A DNA stretch of 64,000 bases from Chytridium lagenaria. Taxonomy: Eukaryota; Chytridiomycota; Chytridiomycetes; Chytridiales; Chytridiaceae. Positions 44,247 through 55,340 of this stretch are shown in pieces. The stretch covers positions 186,001 to 250,000 of the forward strand of contig JAHLKC010000034.1 in assembly GCA_025449115.1 (NCBI GenBank). Reading direction: 5' to 3'. The notes under the pieces were generated by a model. That model saw only the letters and a program-made list of their open reading frames with translations, made no database searches and was not told where the DNA came from. The position numbers and the translations under genes were made by a program. How positions within the stretch are numbered: position 1 is the stretch's first letter; each line of letters opens with the position of its first letter.

Positions 44247-46941
44247 TCAGGTGATGGTAAGACTGTTGCGATGGGAAAGGTGGGAAATACGATGGTTGGG
44301 ATGGGTACGTGGATTCATTGTGAGGTGGGTATGTTGATGGATGGTAAGGGGGTTGGTAGGTGGATCGGTCGGGTGGTGGATGCATAGAGTAGGTGTTGGA
44401 ATAGGGGGGTGGTAAGGGTGATCGGCGGTTGGGGGTGCGTGTCGAGTTTGGGAGGAGGTGGATGGGGAGGGGGAGGTGGAGGAGGGTGCGGCTGAGGACG
44501 TGACGGCATGGATGGCGTTGAGTTGACGACGGTTAGGGATGACAATGGAAGACGCGCCGGCATGGAGACCACCTTCGCCGTCGCGTTTTTCTTCAACTTC
44601 GAGGTGTCGACGGAGTGCGTCACTTCTTGCGAATCCGAGATGACTAGGGTAAATGTCGCATGCAGTTAGATATCATTGTTGTGGGGATTCAAAAGATGAC
44701 AAAGGCAGAAAAAAAAAGTAACAAAAAACAAATAAAGGATCAAGAAAAATAAAAGACGCCAATTGATTTTAAGAATGGATCTACATACCAAAAGTTGCAC
44801 GTCCACGGCCTGCTCCCTGAATGCAACGACCTCGTATGCCTCTGCAAGTCATGCTTCCTCCTAAAAGTGACAGAACTACATTACGGCGTTAACCCAAATT
44901 TCCACCAGGATTTGCAACATGGAAAAGATAGAGAGACAAGACACGGGGATTAAAGACCACCAAAAAAAAAAAAAAAGAAGGAAAAAAAAAAAAGATAAGC
45001 CTCCAAAAAAGGATAAAGTCACAGTAGCACAATGTACGACATCGAAAATAAGGTTGCTGAATGAATTACCCAGCCAGCGGTTCGACTCCGGAAATACCCG
45101 GCCCAGTGTGCACCCATATTCAGACACTTTCATCCTTCCTCCATGCCCACACCCATGGCACCCTTCAACCCCTCTGTTCAACCTTCCCTGTGCATCCATC
45201 ACCAATGAACCAGAAAGACGACGTCCCCGCCCTCCACCCAATACCGATCCTTTGATCCCTTTAAACACATGATGTCACACCACATCATCCTACCCACACC
45301 CACAATATTACATGGGTACCATCAAAATGAGCACCCTTTGGCGGCGTCTTTCTCAACATACCGCCATAACCGCCTGCATTCAGCCCTCCTTTCCCTTCCT
45401 TGTCCTCCCTCTCTCCCGTCGTTTACAATAATGAAAAAAAAAAGAAGAAAAACAAAAACACACCCCAAAAAAAAAAAAAAAAGGACAAAAGAAAAGGCGA
45501 ATATTAAAGCCCTTTCAAAGCACTCAAAGGCAAAAAATAAAAAAAAGCCTTCACAAAGCCAATAAGAGAGAGAGAGAAAATGGATTTCAAAGACGAGGAG
45601 AAAGGCAAACTTACCAATGTGAACAAGCAAAGGGTCGCTGCTCACTATGCACCAACGCATGTGATCTCAAATTAAATCGTCTCGTAAACGTTTTTCCACA
45701 TCCAGGGTACGGGCAATCGTAGGACCGCATCGAGGAATCGGGGTTATCGTCTTCCTCGTTTTTCGAAAGCGAGTCAGAGGTGGACCGTGACTGCGGGATG
45801 TGGGGAATGTCGTCGTCAACGTCTTCACGTTTGATGTGGGCGCGTGAAGAAGTGGGGGGTTCTTGAACGCGTGGACGGACGCGACGAGAGTCAGAGACTT
45901 CGTGATCTTGTTCTTCACGTGAACGGCGGAGGTGAGTTGAATTGGCGTCTGGGACGTTCGGGTTAATGTGATGTTGGTAGTGGGATGTTGGCGGGTGGTA
46001 GGGCGGTTCATGTTGTGGTTGGTAATTATGTGGCGGTTGTTGGTGAGGGTGGTAGGGTTGGTGATGCGGGTGTGTAGGGTAGGTAGGCGTGTATGGGTGT
46101 TGTTGAGGGTACGAATGGTGTTGTTGCGGATGTTGATGTTGGTAATGACTTTGATGGTTGGGTGGAGGTGGTGGTATGGGATTATATGAAGAATAATACG
46201 GAGCGACGTTGTTGTTGCCATGGTTCCTGCCGTTATTGCTGTATGGGACTCCAGAAGAAGGGGCAGCAGCAGACGGCCCTGGAGCGTAATGTGGGTGAGG
46301 GGCAGAGCGATGAGATGCCATGCCACCACCTAATACAGCAGGCATATTTGTTGGATTGTGGTAGTGAAGGTTGTGGTGAGGGGTGTTGTAAGGATAAGAA
46401 GTTGAGGTTGGGAAGCGTGTGATTGAGGATGATCCGGGTAATGTGAGTGGGCGGAAGAGGGAGAGGGTGGTGGAAGGGACGATAAAGATGGGAGCGAAGT
46501 CGGTGGATAAGGTGAACGGTCATGCGAAGGGTAATAGGAAGGCGGGTGTGGTTGTGGTGGATAATGGGTGCTCCTTGAAGTCGGCGGGGGCAGTGGACGT
46601 TGATGATGGTGATCCGATGGGTGCTCTTGCGAACCTTCAGACGGTGGAGGAGGATGCGACTCCATCGGCACCACAGAGTTTCCAGCAAAGGGCGGCTGCC
46701 GCAAAGGAGTTACAACACTGCTCGAAAGTGCTCGACGTCCTTGGCCGGTAGGACTAGATTCTGACGGAAGCGAAAAGGGCGGGGATGAAAACGGTGAAGG
46801 GTATGATGAAGCTGGTGGAGATGGTAAAAGCTGGTCTTGCTTTTCAGTATGTAAAGATGCTGCAGCAGTGTGGAGAAGGAGAAGGCCAGACGAGGCGAGG
46901 TGATGATTTGACGTCTCTGGCGATGAGGAGCGGGGATGCAT
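44247..46941 (-). CDS. C2H2 zinc-finger transcription factor, CRZ1-like
   Basis: The N-terminus is long and rich in Ser, Pro, His and Gln. Three fingers lie across three exons: finger 1 CPYPGCGKTFTRRFNLRSHALVH (about 45735-45665); finger 2 FACSHCSVTFRRKHDLQRH, split by an intron of 739 bp (45614-44876); finger 3 CNFCHLGFARSDALRRH, split by an intron of 145 bp (44788-44644). Finger 3 lacks the second His and has the ARSDALxRH form seen in CRZ1/Prz1-type factors, which act downstream of calcineurin in calcium and cell-wall stress. No PxIxIT docking motif was recognised, so the assignment is tentative. The N-terminal part changes frame once near 46400. ATG at 46941; stop TGA at 44247-44249. Confidence 0.72.
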
Positions 46942-47299
46942 GTGCTTTGTGCTTTGGATCTGATGGAAGCCAGCAGTGAAAGTCTCGTAAAAAAAAGGCC
47001 AAGGTGTCGTTTTCAAAACGGTTGAGCGTGAGGTTGTGGAAGGTAATTCCGTTCCTTGCCCAAGACTTCTTCGCCCTCTTTTTTTTGCCTCGTCTGTCCG
47101 AAGGAGTGGTAAGAAGTAATCAGAAAAAACTTTCTGTTTTTTATTTCTATGCGGAGATGTGACCGACGGGCGTTGTCTTATTCTCGTAATTTGTAATGCG
47201 AAGAGAGGCAGCGAAGGATGCGCAGAGGATTTGTTGAGATATAAATATCGTAACCTTTATCCTCAGCGTCTGAGGGGCGCTTTCCAAATAAATGAAACG

Positions 47300-47412
47300 A
47301 TGGGGATGGATGGATGGATGAACGCTGAATGAATGAATGAACCGATTAATGAAACAATCGGCTTGTTTGAATAGATTTGGATGGATGGATGGGTGGATGG
47401 GTGGATAGATAA
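47300..47412. repeat. Tetranucleotide microsatellites
   Basis: Runs of GGAT, then GAAT, then GGAT/GGGT interrupted by unique bases. Simple sequence. Confidence 0.85.
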
Positions 47413-47576
47413 GAGGAGATATTGAAGGTACCAAGATAGTCTCAAGGTAAAGACTGCACATAAAATTTCAGTAAGTCCCGTCCCGTCCCGCGTAAAGATA
47501 ACTTGGTGCAAGTCAAGATTACCTCTTTTTAGTATTCTTTCGTTATATGAAGAGAGGGTATTCTGTTGTTTACTTG

Positions 47577-47598
47577 GTGATGATGATGATGATGATGA
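47577..47598. repeat. GAT trinucleotide run
   Basis: Seven GAT units in a row, followed by ACGATGG and related GATG phrases. Confidence 0.85.
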
Positions 47599-47984
47599 AC
47601 GATGGTGTTGTGATATGGGTTGATGGGTGATGGGATGATGGGTAACGATGGTGGTAGTGATGGATGGTCAATAGTATTAAAACATGTAAAGACTTGGGTA
47701 GGTATGTAGTGAAATACGTAGAAATATATCCATAAAAAAAGGAGCAAGTTTTTACTTTAATTTTTTACCTAGAGAGAGGACCCCTCTAAAATAAAAAAAG
47801 GTCCCTTTTTCCCTTTGGAAAAAAACTTTTTGGTTCATGGCAATTGTGACACGGTCATGGAGGATTAATTATTGGGTAAATTATTTATGTTTTAGTTGGT
47901 GTAACTCAATATATACCTAGGGCCCAGGCTGATAAGCGCATATTTTTATTTATTTAATTTATTTAATTCTTTCAGCAAGAAAAA

Positions 47985-48116
47985 CCTTTGGTTCTTACTA
48001 TTATTTGCTGTCTACCCATGTTACCCAGTAATAGGGATTCATATACCCAAGTCCTAGAGGGTTTTTAGCCCAGAGAGAAAGCGGACCTCGTAGAACCGAC
48101 GTACCACTGCGCCGTC
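47985..48116 (-). other. Possible tRNA-derived SINE
   Basis: On the minus strand GGCGCAGTGGTACG resembles a Pol III box A. A GGG-CTAAAAA-CCC hairpin resembles an anticodon arm and GGGTATATGAATCCC a T-arm, followed by A/T-rich DNA (AAATAAATAAA). The acceptor stem does not close, so it is not a functional tRNA. Its mid phrase resembles 12745-12860, and its box A recurs at 54620. Confidence 0.35.
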
Positions 48117-48808
48117 TTTGCTGTAAAAATGTGTCTTTTATTCAATTATTGCTGGAACTGGCTGATAAAGACAAAAAGCCTCGATATATTGCCGTTCCGG
48201 ACAAACAACCAAAAAAACTCCACGCCAACGCCCATCCCATCACAAAACCCTTCCTCCCTTGCTCCTCTCTCTCTGCTAGCAACAACCCTCCTCTTCTCCT
48301 CTCCTCCCACCACTTCTGCAACAGCCATCGTCAGAGCAGCACCCACCCCAAATCGAGCAACATGTGTGACATGACCATGGACTGAAGCAATAAGAAAATA
48401 AAAAGCCACTTGGAGAATCGGATGATGCATCATCAAATATGTCATGACTCTCAACTTTAAGGCTGGTGAGATTTCGCGCATGCGTCTGCGCGTAAAGGCT
48501 TTTGTTTCATTTTTTGTAAAGGCGTTATATATCTCTTCAGCCAACAAAGGCTTTATCGAAATAAAGTAAATGAATTCAGAGGACCATTAGTTCTATAAAG
48601 CGTTCTCAAATCCAAATCCAACAATAATTTTATCCATATCCAATAAATACAACGGCGAAGACCTATCAAAGCAGACAAGTACGCAAAGGATCGGGGAGGT
48701 GACTGCGGGAGTGGGGGTGGGGGTATATCCATTTCTCAAATGTCACTCATGTGTCAAAATACAAATGGGTTTGGAAGAGGTTCTAGGTTGACGATGGTAA
48801 AGGCTGCA

Positions 48809-50685
48809 TCATCTTCTATACCCTTTGCCACCCCCTGACACCATCGAGAGGTTGAAAGCAGTCATACCTTTTGGCCCAGGTCTATAAATTCCACACTCCT
48901 AATCGCATCAAAAGTGACGCATAAATAACTCGTGGTAATCCAAAAATCAAGCAAAAAACAACCAAATAAAACAAACTCACATCTCCAAAATGACCCTAAT
49001 GGATAACGGTTAAAACGATAACTTAGGAAATCGGTTAATAAACACTCACATCAGTCCCGCAGTTGAAGCAATACATTGTTATGCGCTTAGAGGAGTGCTA
49101 ATTTATAAAATGGTTAGAAAGAAACGACAACAAAACGATCAACGGATAAAATGGTTATAAAGAAACGATAACTAAAAAATGATCAACTCACCACACTCCC
49201 CGACAATGTATACCGTCTCCAAACCAACCCACACTCCTATAATTTATCAACAAAAAATAAACCCGCTCAACTCACCTCCGTATCATGCATACTCGTTCGA
49301 CAAAAATCACAATACCTATTTCGACTATACGCCTGCGAACAGTCCTACCCATAAACCCCATCAATGAAACGCAGGGAAAATGTAAGGATAAAAACCTTTC
49401 TTTGATGTCCTAATCGATAACAATTGAAACAGACTTCGGCTAATGGGCATTTCATTGAATCGTGATCCTCTTTACACAAAAAGCATTGCGTTTCCTATCA
49501 AAGATACAATTAATAAAAGATGTTTAGTTTTTTGGAAAAACTTACCCGTTCTTTACAGTCTTTTATAACGTGTCCCGTTTTTCGACAAAACTTGCATTGT
49601 CCGTCAAAAAAATATCTTGGCTGAATAAAACAAAAAATCAGAGGAAACATCCAATCTACGTTAACAAAGAAAAAAATATAAAAAAAAACAACTCGTAGGA
49701 AACGAATCAAATCAACGCGGATAAAACGAACATCTTATAAATTAAGAACCACGAAACAAAACTGAAAAAGAAAACAAACAAACAAAAAACAAAAAACAAA
49801 CAACTAACCATCCCCCTACTTATACCACAACATCCTCATCCCCCGCCTTCACCTGCACAGCCTCCAAAGCCTTCACCTCTCCTTCTCCTTCACCTCCTCC
49901 TCCGTCTCCGACAACTCCATATCCACCTCCTCCTCCTCATCCATATCAACCAAACTCGTGGCCTCGTCAGATTCAGGTGAAAGTCGGACGGTTTCAACAG
50001 CTGGAAAGAATCGAGGGGGTTAATTACCATCTATTCGAACGAAATAATAGCCGCACCTGAGGGGATGTGGGCGTTGTAGTGGAGTTGAGCGAGGAGGTCG
50101 GCTTCAAGGTCACTGTCGGGACCATCGGAATCGCTGAATCCAAGGTAATGTTAGGTCATGGATCGACTTGCCAAGTTAAAAATACGACTCCATATTTCAT
50201 TAAACATTCCAGTGGACCATAGTTTGCCACATCATTACTCAGACTCTTACTACTTGTTTCCTTCACAAACTTGATGTCCAAATCCCATATAACATCCGTT
50301 TTCACCTAACTCCAGCATGATTCTTCCTTATTCACTTATCCCTTCCTTTGTCACTGGAGCCCCCCATAAAAAACTCACAGTAAAAATCTGGGACAACCCT
50401 ACAACGAGCTGCATCACAATACCGGTATCCTGGCATGCAACCTCACCGAAATTTCGAGAAGGCAAACACACAATATAAAAAGGAGGCTAATGGCCTCACC
50501 TCAACTGCTCCCCGTACATCTGATCGTCCTCATCTCGTCTCCGTACATTATTGCGAAACTGCGAAAAGTTTTCCAAATTGTCGAATTGGACTTTTTAGTT
50601 AAAATGCAATCCAAACAATAATGTTTGACCTTACAAAACACTACTTCACCTCTCTTCATGGAATAAACGCACTGACTGAAATAAG
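48809..50685 (-). CDS. AIR1/AIR2 (ZCCHC7)-type zinc-knuckle protein of the TRAMP complex
   Basis: RNA-binding subunit that helps the TRAMP poly(A) polymerase hand RNAs to the nuclear exosome. Five CCHC-type knuckles are spread over short exons: RYFFDGQCKFCRKTGHVIKDC (about 49620-49560); QCFLCKEDHDSMKC; VCFNCYRLGHQRKDC; YCDFCRTSMHDTEECGLVWRRY, matching the last AIR knuckle with its LVWRxY extension; and YCFNCGTDGHFGDEC. The fifth spans three exons (49097-49050, 48995-48981, 48898-48868), including a 15-nt microexon, all in phase. The end is a short basic tail (KGGGKGYRR) with stop 48809-48811. The N-terminus is acidic (VDMDEEEEVDMELSETEEE, about 49945-49890). The exact start is uncertain. Confidence 0.85.
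48981..48995 (-). other. 15-nt microexon of the AIR-type gene
   Basis: GGTCATTTTGGAGAT, flanked by ...CCATTAG and GTGAGTTTG, encodes GHFGD and completes the fifth zinc knuckle in phase with both neighbours. Confidence 0.75.
49105..49186. repeat. Short tandem duplication within an intron
   Basis: AAAATGGTTAGAAAGAAACGA ... GATCAAC is followed directly by AAAATGGTTATAAAGAAACGA ... GATCAAC (unit of about 40 bp). It lies in the intron between the knuckle-4 and knuckle-5 exons of the AIR-type gene. Confidence 0.7.
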
Positions 50686-50951
50686 CAGCGATATACCTAG
50701 AAAAACGAACGAAACATGTTCAAGATGAAAATATGGAAGATGACGAAACAAATAAGCCGGCGACACAAAAAAAAAGCGTGGATAAAAAACAAACAACAGG
50801 AAAAAAACATGACAGGGTTTCAGAGCAAAAGCACACGAGCGAAAGGACAGACAGATTTACCCAAAGCCACCCCCCGATCTACTATCAACATAATAAAGAA
50901 GGTATACAAATTATCCACAATGTCAAAACATCAACTAAAAAATATAGAAAA

Positions 50952-53604
50952 TCATCTCCTTGAAATCCCCTTTAACTTCTCCATCACAAGCTCAAGCGTC
51001 CCTCGTTCCTGCAACTCCAGATGCTTTCCAACCCAGATTTCTCGCAACTTCAAAATCTCCCCCCCCCAACTCATAGTAGAGTCTTTATCACCTCTCGGCA
51101 ATGAAGAAAAATCATTCACGTCAACATAGATAACATGACAGCCGTGTAAGTCACTTTTCGCAAACTCCAAAAACCTCGGGAACATGATTGCCAGTCGTCG
51201 ACACGGCATTGACGGATGTACTGCATTCTACGATTTGAAGGTCACAACGCGGTGTTGGAGACGCAGAGCTTGCCGCGCGGGTCAGTGATTTGGGCGTGAA
51301 TGGATGAGTTCATCAGATTGGAGGGAGACAGGCGAGCCTTGATAAGCATCCTGCGGTTCAGTCTTCAAATATACTTCATGGCATTCCTCAACTCTCCTCC
51401 ATTGACGACTTATGGCTGCAATTCTGTTGACTTCACAATGTCCGTTCAATCACGTCGTAGCCTTCTTCACACCTCGCCCATCCTGCTCAACATTCACTCA
51501 AACTTATACGGCTTGATGTATTCTAACCTGGTCACAGTCGTATGAAACTTTGACCTCAAAATTCATTATAAACTGATCACTTTTTCCTAGCTCAGATGAT
51601 GCGCCCCATCTCTGTTGACAAATTTCTCCATGTTTCATTACACATAACAACAAGTTGAACACTTGACCGCCAATCACTCTTTGTCAAAGTAGCTGACGTC
51701 AGATCCATTCGTGTCTGCCAGAACGGATCCATGCAGACTTGGGTAAATTGCATGCGTGATCCGTCAGTAAACTATCACAGAGATCCCGGATTTACTTCAA
51801 GCATACTCCGAACTTCTCCCTCACTTGCGGCTTCCCAAACTCCGTGAAAGCCTTGACCGTGTTTCAGACTATCATTGCTCAGCATATGACCTGCACTTAT
51901 CTTGCGATATTGTACTGACCTTACTGGTACCTTGCATCCTCCATTCCACCTGCCCGCATCTACAATCTTGTACATGCACGTCCATGTGGTCTCAAGCACT
52001 CATGAGACGACGCCTCAAGAAGGGTGCCCGTCGACACTTGATTCTCTGCAACACCTGATCGACCGAAAGTAAGAGTCCTCGGGCGAATAATGCTTTAGAG
52101 TTGACTTTGGCGGCTTGCAGACAACCGACGTAACCAAGTTGAAGAGGGTAGTCAGAATTTGTCAGAATGTTTACACCACATCGGTTCAACCAATCCATCT
52201 TGGTGATGACACAATGGTTCGAACACCATTGGGGTCGACCCTACGACTTGCGCGAAGAGCTTCGGTTGGCAATCAACGTTGCAGCGAAACAGGAGGATAA
52301 TGTTGGTTCCTTGATGTAAGCTTCAACAAGTCCGCAATCTTTTCTTTAAGGGCAGCGGGTTGGTTACGGTTGTGAATCTGGATGTACGGGGAGGTCAACA
52401 GGGTCAATTCGGAATGTTGGGAGAGTAGATACGGAGATTCAATGGGAGTGGGAGACGCATTCAGTGTCGAAACGGCGAGGTTGAGTGGTGAGGGTTTTGG
52501 ATGTGGCAAAGTTTGACCTTGCAAGGCAAGTTGGGGGAACTCGCCGTACTCTCCTTTGAGTCCGAAGTGTGAATAAGCGTCACTCGATCGGTCTTCGAGT
52601 CCATGTTGCTTCCCTTACAAGTGCATTATATACAATTAATGCACTTGAAATGACGAAAAAACAGCGCCGAAAAGGAAAAACGTCTACTCACTTTGGTAAA
52701 ATCAGCCGACGATAGCTCCCACGGAACTCTTCCAGAGCTTTGCGATCCAATAACAACAATACTCGGTAATTGCAAGTTTGCGTGTTATCAATCGTCTTCA
52801 ACAATTCCTGATTCAATCAACTTTTTGTCAACACCATAGTCTTGATCAGGGGGTGGCATTCCTCCGTCGCATTAGGTGGGTTGGACATGAGCTCGCCGTA
52901 GCAGGAGCTGATACAGCTGCTGCATTGTTTGAAATTCTTGGAAGTTCTTCATTCCAGGATGATCCAGAGGCGTCCTTGGAATGTTGAAAGCTTTGCGATA
53001 TCGTTTGGGGATATTGATTTCGGGGATCTCGATTTGACTGAGGTCGATAGAGGAAACCCAGTCTTTGGCGTGGTCAAGAGCGCTTTAGCCAGTCGGGAAC
53101 AACGTCTTTTGAGAATTCTATAGATCTAAGGTTATAATAGCTTTTGGTAGTGTGGTTTTTTTTTAAAATAAAAAAAAGGCGATCGATCCATGCATGCAAA
53201 ACTTGTCCACTCTGCATGCATACATGATCCTTCATAATAACTGAATTCTAAAACATCCGCAGTCCAACAGAAATATCAAGTGGTCAAGACAAACCTCTCT
53301 TGCCACTAAAACTCACCATTCACTTATATAGGTATAGCCGGCAGCCTGCTCTCCTGCAACATCAACATGGGCAGCCGAAACAACATCAGCGCCAGCCTCG
53401 GCAAGCAAAGACAGTTCGTCTTGGGAGTACTGTATCGTGAACGAGAGGCATGCAGACGGTGGAGGAAGTTGCGGTGGATGAAGAGATGATGTTGTTGTGA
53501 TGGATGATGTGAGTGGTGGCCTAGAGAATTGTGATCGAATAGAGCGTTGCGGGAAGGATGAGGTGGAGGAGGTGAGCGAGACGGGATGCGACTCGATGGT
53601 ACAT
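50952..53604 (-). CDS. MGM1/OPA1 dynamin-related GTPase of the mitochondrial inner membrane
   Basis: Fuses mitochondrial inner membranes. The likely N-terminus (ATG 53604) is MYHRVASRLAHLLHLILP, a basic/hydrophobic presequence. Next comes a linker with DLSQIEIPEINIPKRY (about 53040-52995), then the GTPase domain: G1 LPSIVVIGSQSSGKSS (about 52765-52722), SNM and TLIHTSDSK (about 52620-52560), a G3 region NIPxLTL..DLP..YIQI (about 52400-52360), RASRRVDPNGVRTI (about 52250), and MDW plus GVNILTNSDYPLQLGYVG (about 52200-52120). The C-terminal effector domain ends GKHLELQERGTLELVMEKLKG (about 51030-50970), matching the MGM1 end. The frame changes many times between 53100 and 51000. Given the conserved blocks over the full length, I read it as a complete gene with poor base accuracy, not a fragment. 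Confidence 0.85.
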
Positions 53605-54046
53605 GGTGTTCGTCTTCCAATACGTCCAGTGGGCTGTTTGATGGATAAGGGGGGAAAAGTGAGAGAAATGAATGGGTGATACAAGTGCTTTTTCTTGATA
53701 TTTATATAGGTACACCTAAAAAGCTATGACGAGGTTGAAATAAGAACTTTGACGCGCGCGTTGCGACTTTTTCATCTGGGATGCCTCATTTTTATTTTTA
53801 TTTTTGTATCGGGGATTTCGTGGCATTCATCTTTTTAAAAACTTCACCTTTCTGGCTCTCCACAAAGTCTATAGTATCTTCAACCTCTAAGCACTAGATA
53901 GTCGATGTAATCTAATATCCGATAAAATTTGGAAACCAAATTCAATTCTTTCTTACTTTCAAGATACAACAAATAACAACAATAGTCCTATTCCATCATG
54001 GGTCTTCCCTGATGCCAACTGCACTTTTATTCTCACAATCCAAAGC
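53605..54046. other. Intergenic, upstream of MGM1/OPA1
   Basis: Promoter side of MGM1/OPA1 (minus strand). AT-rich; nothing else supported. Confidence 0.4.
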
Positions 54047-54345
54047 TTATTCCGAGTTTTGATACTCCATCAAAACCTGACGAAACAGAAGGAAAAGAAT
54101 CAACTTTACGTCAACAATGGGCACCGGCAAAAGGATGTTTACAGAATACTGCAAGACTTCCACGCATCTTTCATCCAGGTCAAACTTGAAGTGTAGGCCC
54201 TCGTTATCAGTATCACACTCTAATGTGTAGGCTCTCTTCATCCACGTCACATTGTAATGTGTAGGCTCTCTCTTCATCTAAGTCACACTCTGATGAACAT
54301 CAGCAGGGGAGACGGTTGTTAATGTGTAAGAAGTCTCATCTTCGT
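54047..54345 (-). CDS. Short hypothetical reading frame over a 34-36 bp tandem repeat
   Basis: Not recognised. About four imperfect units of 34-36 bp (core TCACACTCTAATGTGTAGGC) lie at 54177-54295. In one frame the repeat gives repeated DxDEExLHxxx and then FDLDERCVEVLQYSVNILL; a stop and a frame change interrupt it. Units near 36 bp (12 codons) suggest it was, or is, translated. It may be a fragment of a longer gene or a non-coding minisatellite. Confidence 0.3.
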
Positions 54346-55340
54346 CTGTCATCCGAATCGTCGTCAAAAAGGCCATATTTCCAGACATATTTTCTTTCCC
54401 TGTGGTATCAAGTAAGGTTCAGCTGCTCGCACAGGTCCAGTCGGTCCATACCTGTCGCACACACCACAAAGTATATGGCGTCTTACAGGTTTATGCACGA
54501 AACCTCAACTCGCTTCTCCTAGTGGGTACAACGCTCGAATTCTTTAGAGAACCGTCGACGAAGTAGGTTGAATGCTAGTCAGGTAGACTCCAGCCTTGAC
54601 GGCCTTGATAGACGGAGGAGAGGTGGCGCAGTGGTGTCGCGTAGGAGGCGTAACCAGCTGCAGTGGCATGACTATGAACCCTTCGACCTGCTTCTTCCCG
54701 ACCCTAAATCTTCGATACGACGACTCTGCCCTAAAGACATCCAACTTTGCAATTTCAATTCCCCCCTCTCGCTTCACATCACGGATTATTTTTTTAACAC
54801 CCTTCATCATGCTCATAATTACTCATTGCTCACAGGCATCTCAAGGTGATGATCACACACCCATTCCACTGCCTCACGTGTCCAATAATGACAGCCAATA
54901 TTTCCGGTTTCACATCAATCAACGTATACGTGAGCAGATCGGCAATAATGCCGCTTCTTCCAGGCCGCGACATGCGTTCAAGGCGTAATGAAGCATTCGC
55001 GGCGAACAAGTGCAAGGAAAAGAGAAGACACGCCGATCCACCCTAGGTCTAAAGCATTTCGAAACATTCTAGCAAACTTTCTTCTGCACCATGAGCGTAG
55101 AAGATACTTCAAATTGTCCTGTGATGTCATACCCAAATACATAATCTCGGAGAAAAATGAGTTTTCAAGGATGTGATTGTTGTGTCATTCAAAGCCTTTG
55201 CGTTGTTGGTGGTCTCTCAATTCACATCTCTCATGTGTGGTACTGTGAGCTGTTGAAAAGCATTGAAAACCCCTCACGTTTTCCTGGCCATGAACGCAGA
55301 AGAAAATAGAGGACAGAAAAAGTGTTGGTCCTTGTCGCTT
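54346..55340. other. Intergenic region with a tRNA-like segment
   Basis: No convincing gene. The tRNA-like segment at 54618-54690 is described separately. Confidence 0.4.
54618..54690 (+). other. Possible tRNA-derived segment
   Basis: GAGGTGGCGCAGTGG fits the Pol III box A consensus (TRGYNNARNNG). About 40 bp later GACTATGAACCC is a weak box B. No complete cloverleaf. It resembles the head of the candidate at 47985-48116. Confidence 0.3.

Larger units (their letters stand above)
47017..48808. other. Intergenic region with microsatellites and a tRNA-like repeat
   Basis: Contains GGAT/GAAT tetranucleotide repeats (47300-47412), a GAT run (47577-47598) and the tRNA-like candidate at 47985-48116. 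An open frame at 48146-48547 (minus) shows no motif or splice support. Confidence 0.5.

Noticed and set aside
46093..46979. Plus-strand Gly/Val-rich frames opposite the zinc-finger gene
   Set aside because: Antisense shadows of the His/Pro-rich coding region; no conserved motif.
47300..47650. CRISPR-like spacing of repeats
   Set aside because: These are simple GGAT/GAAT/GAT microsatellites without spacers, and the genome is eukaryotic.
48146..48547. 133-codon minus-strand open frame
   Set aside because: No motif; composition resembles intergenic DNA; overlaps nothing that supports transcription.
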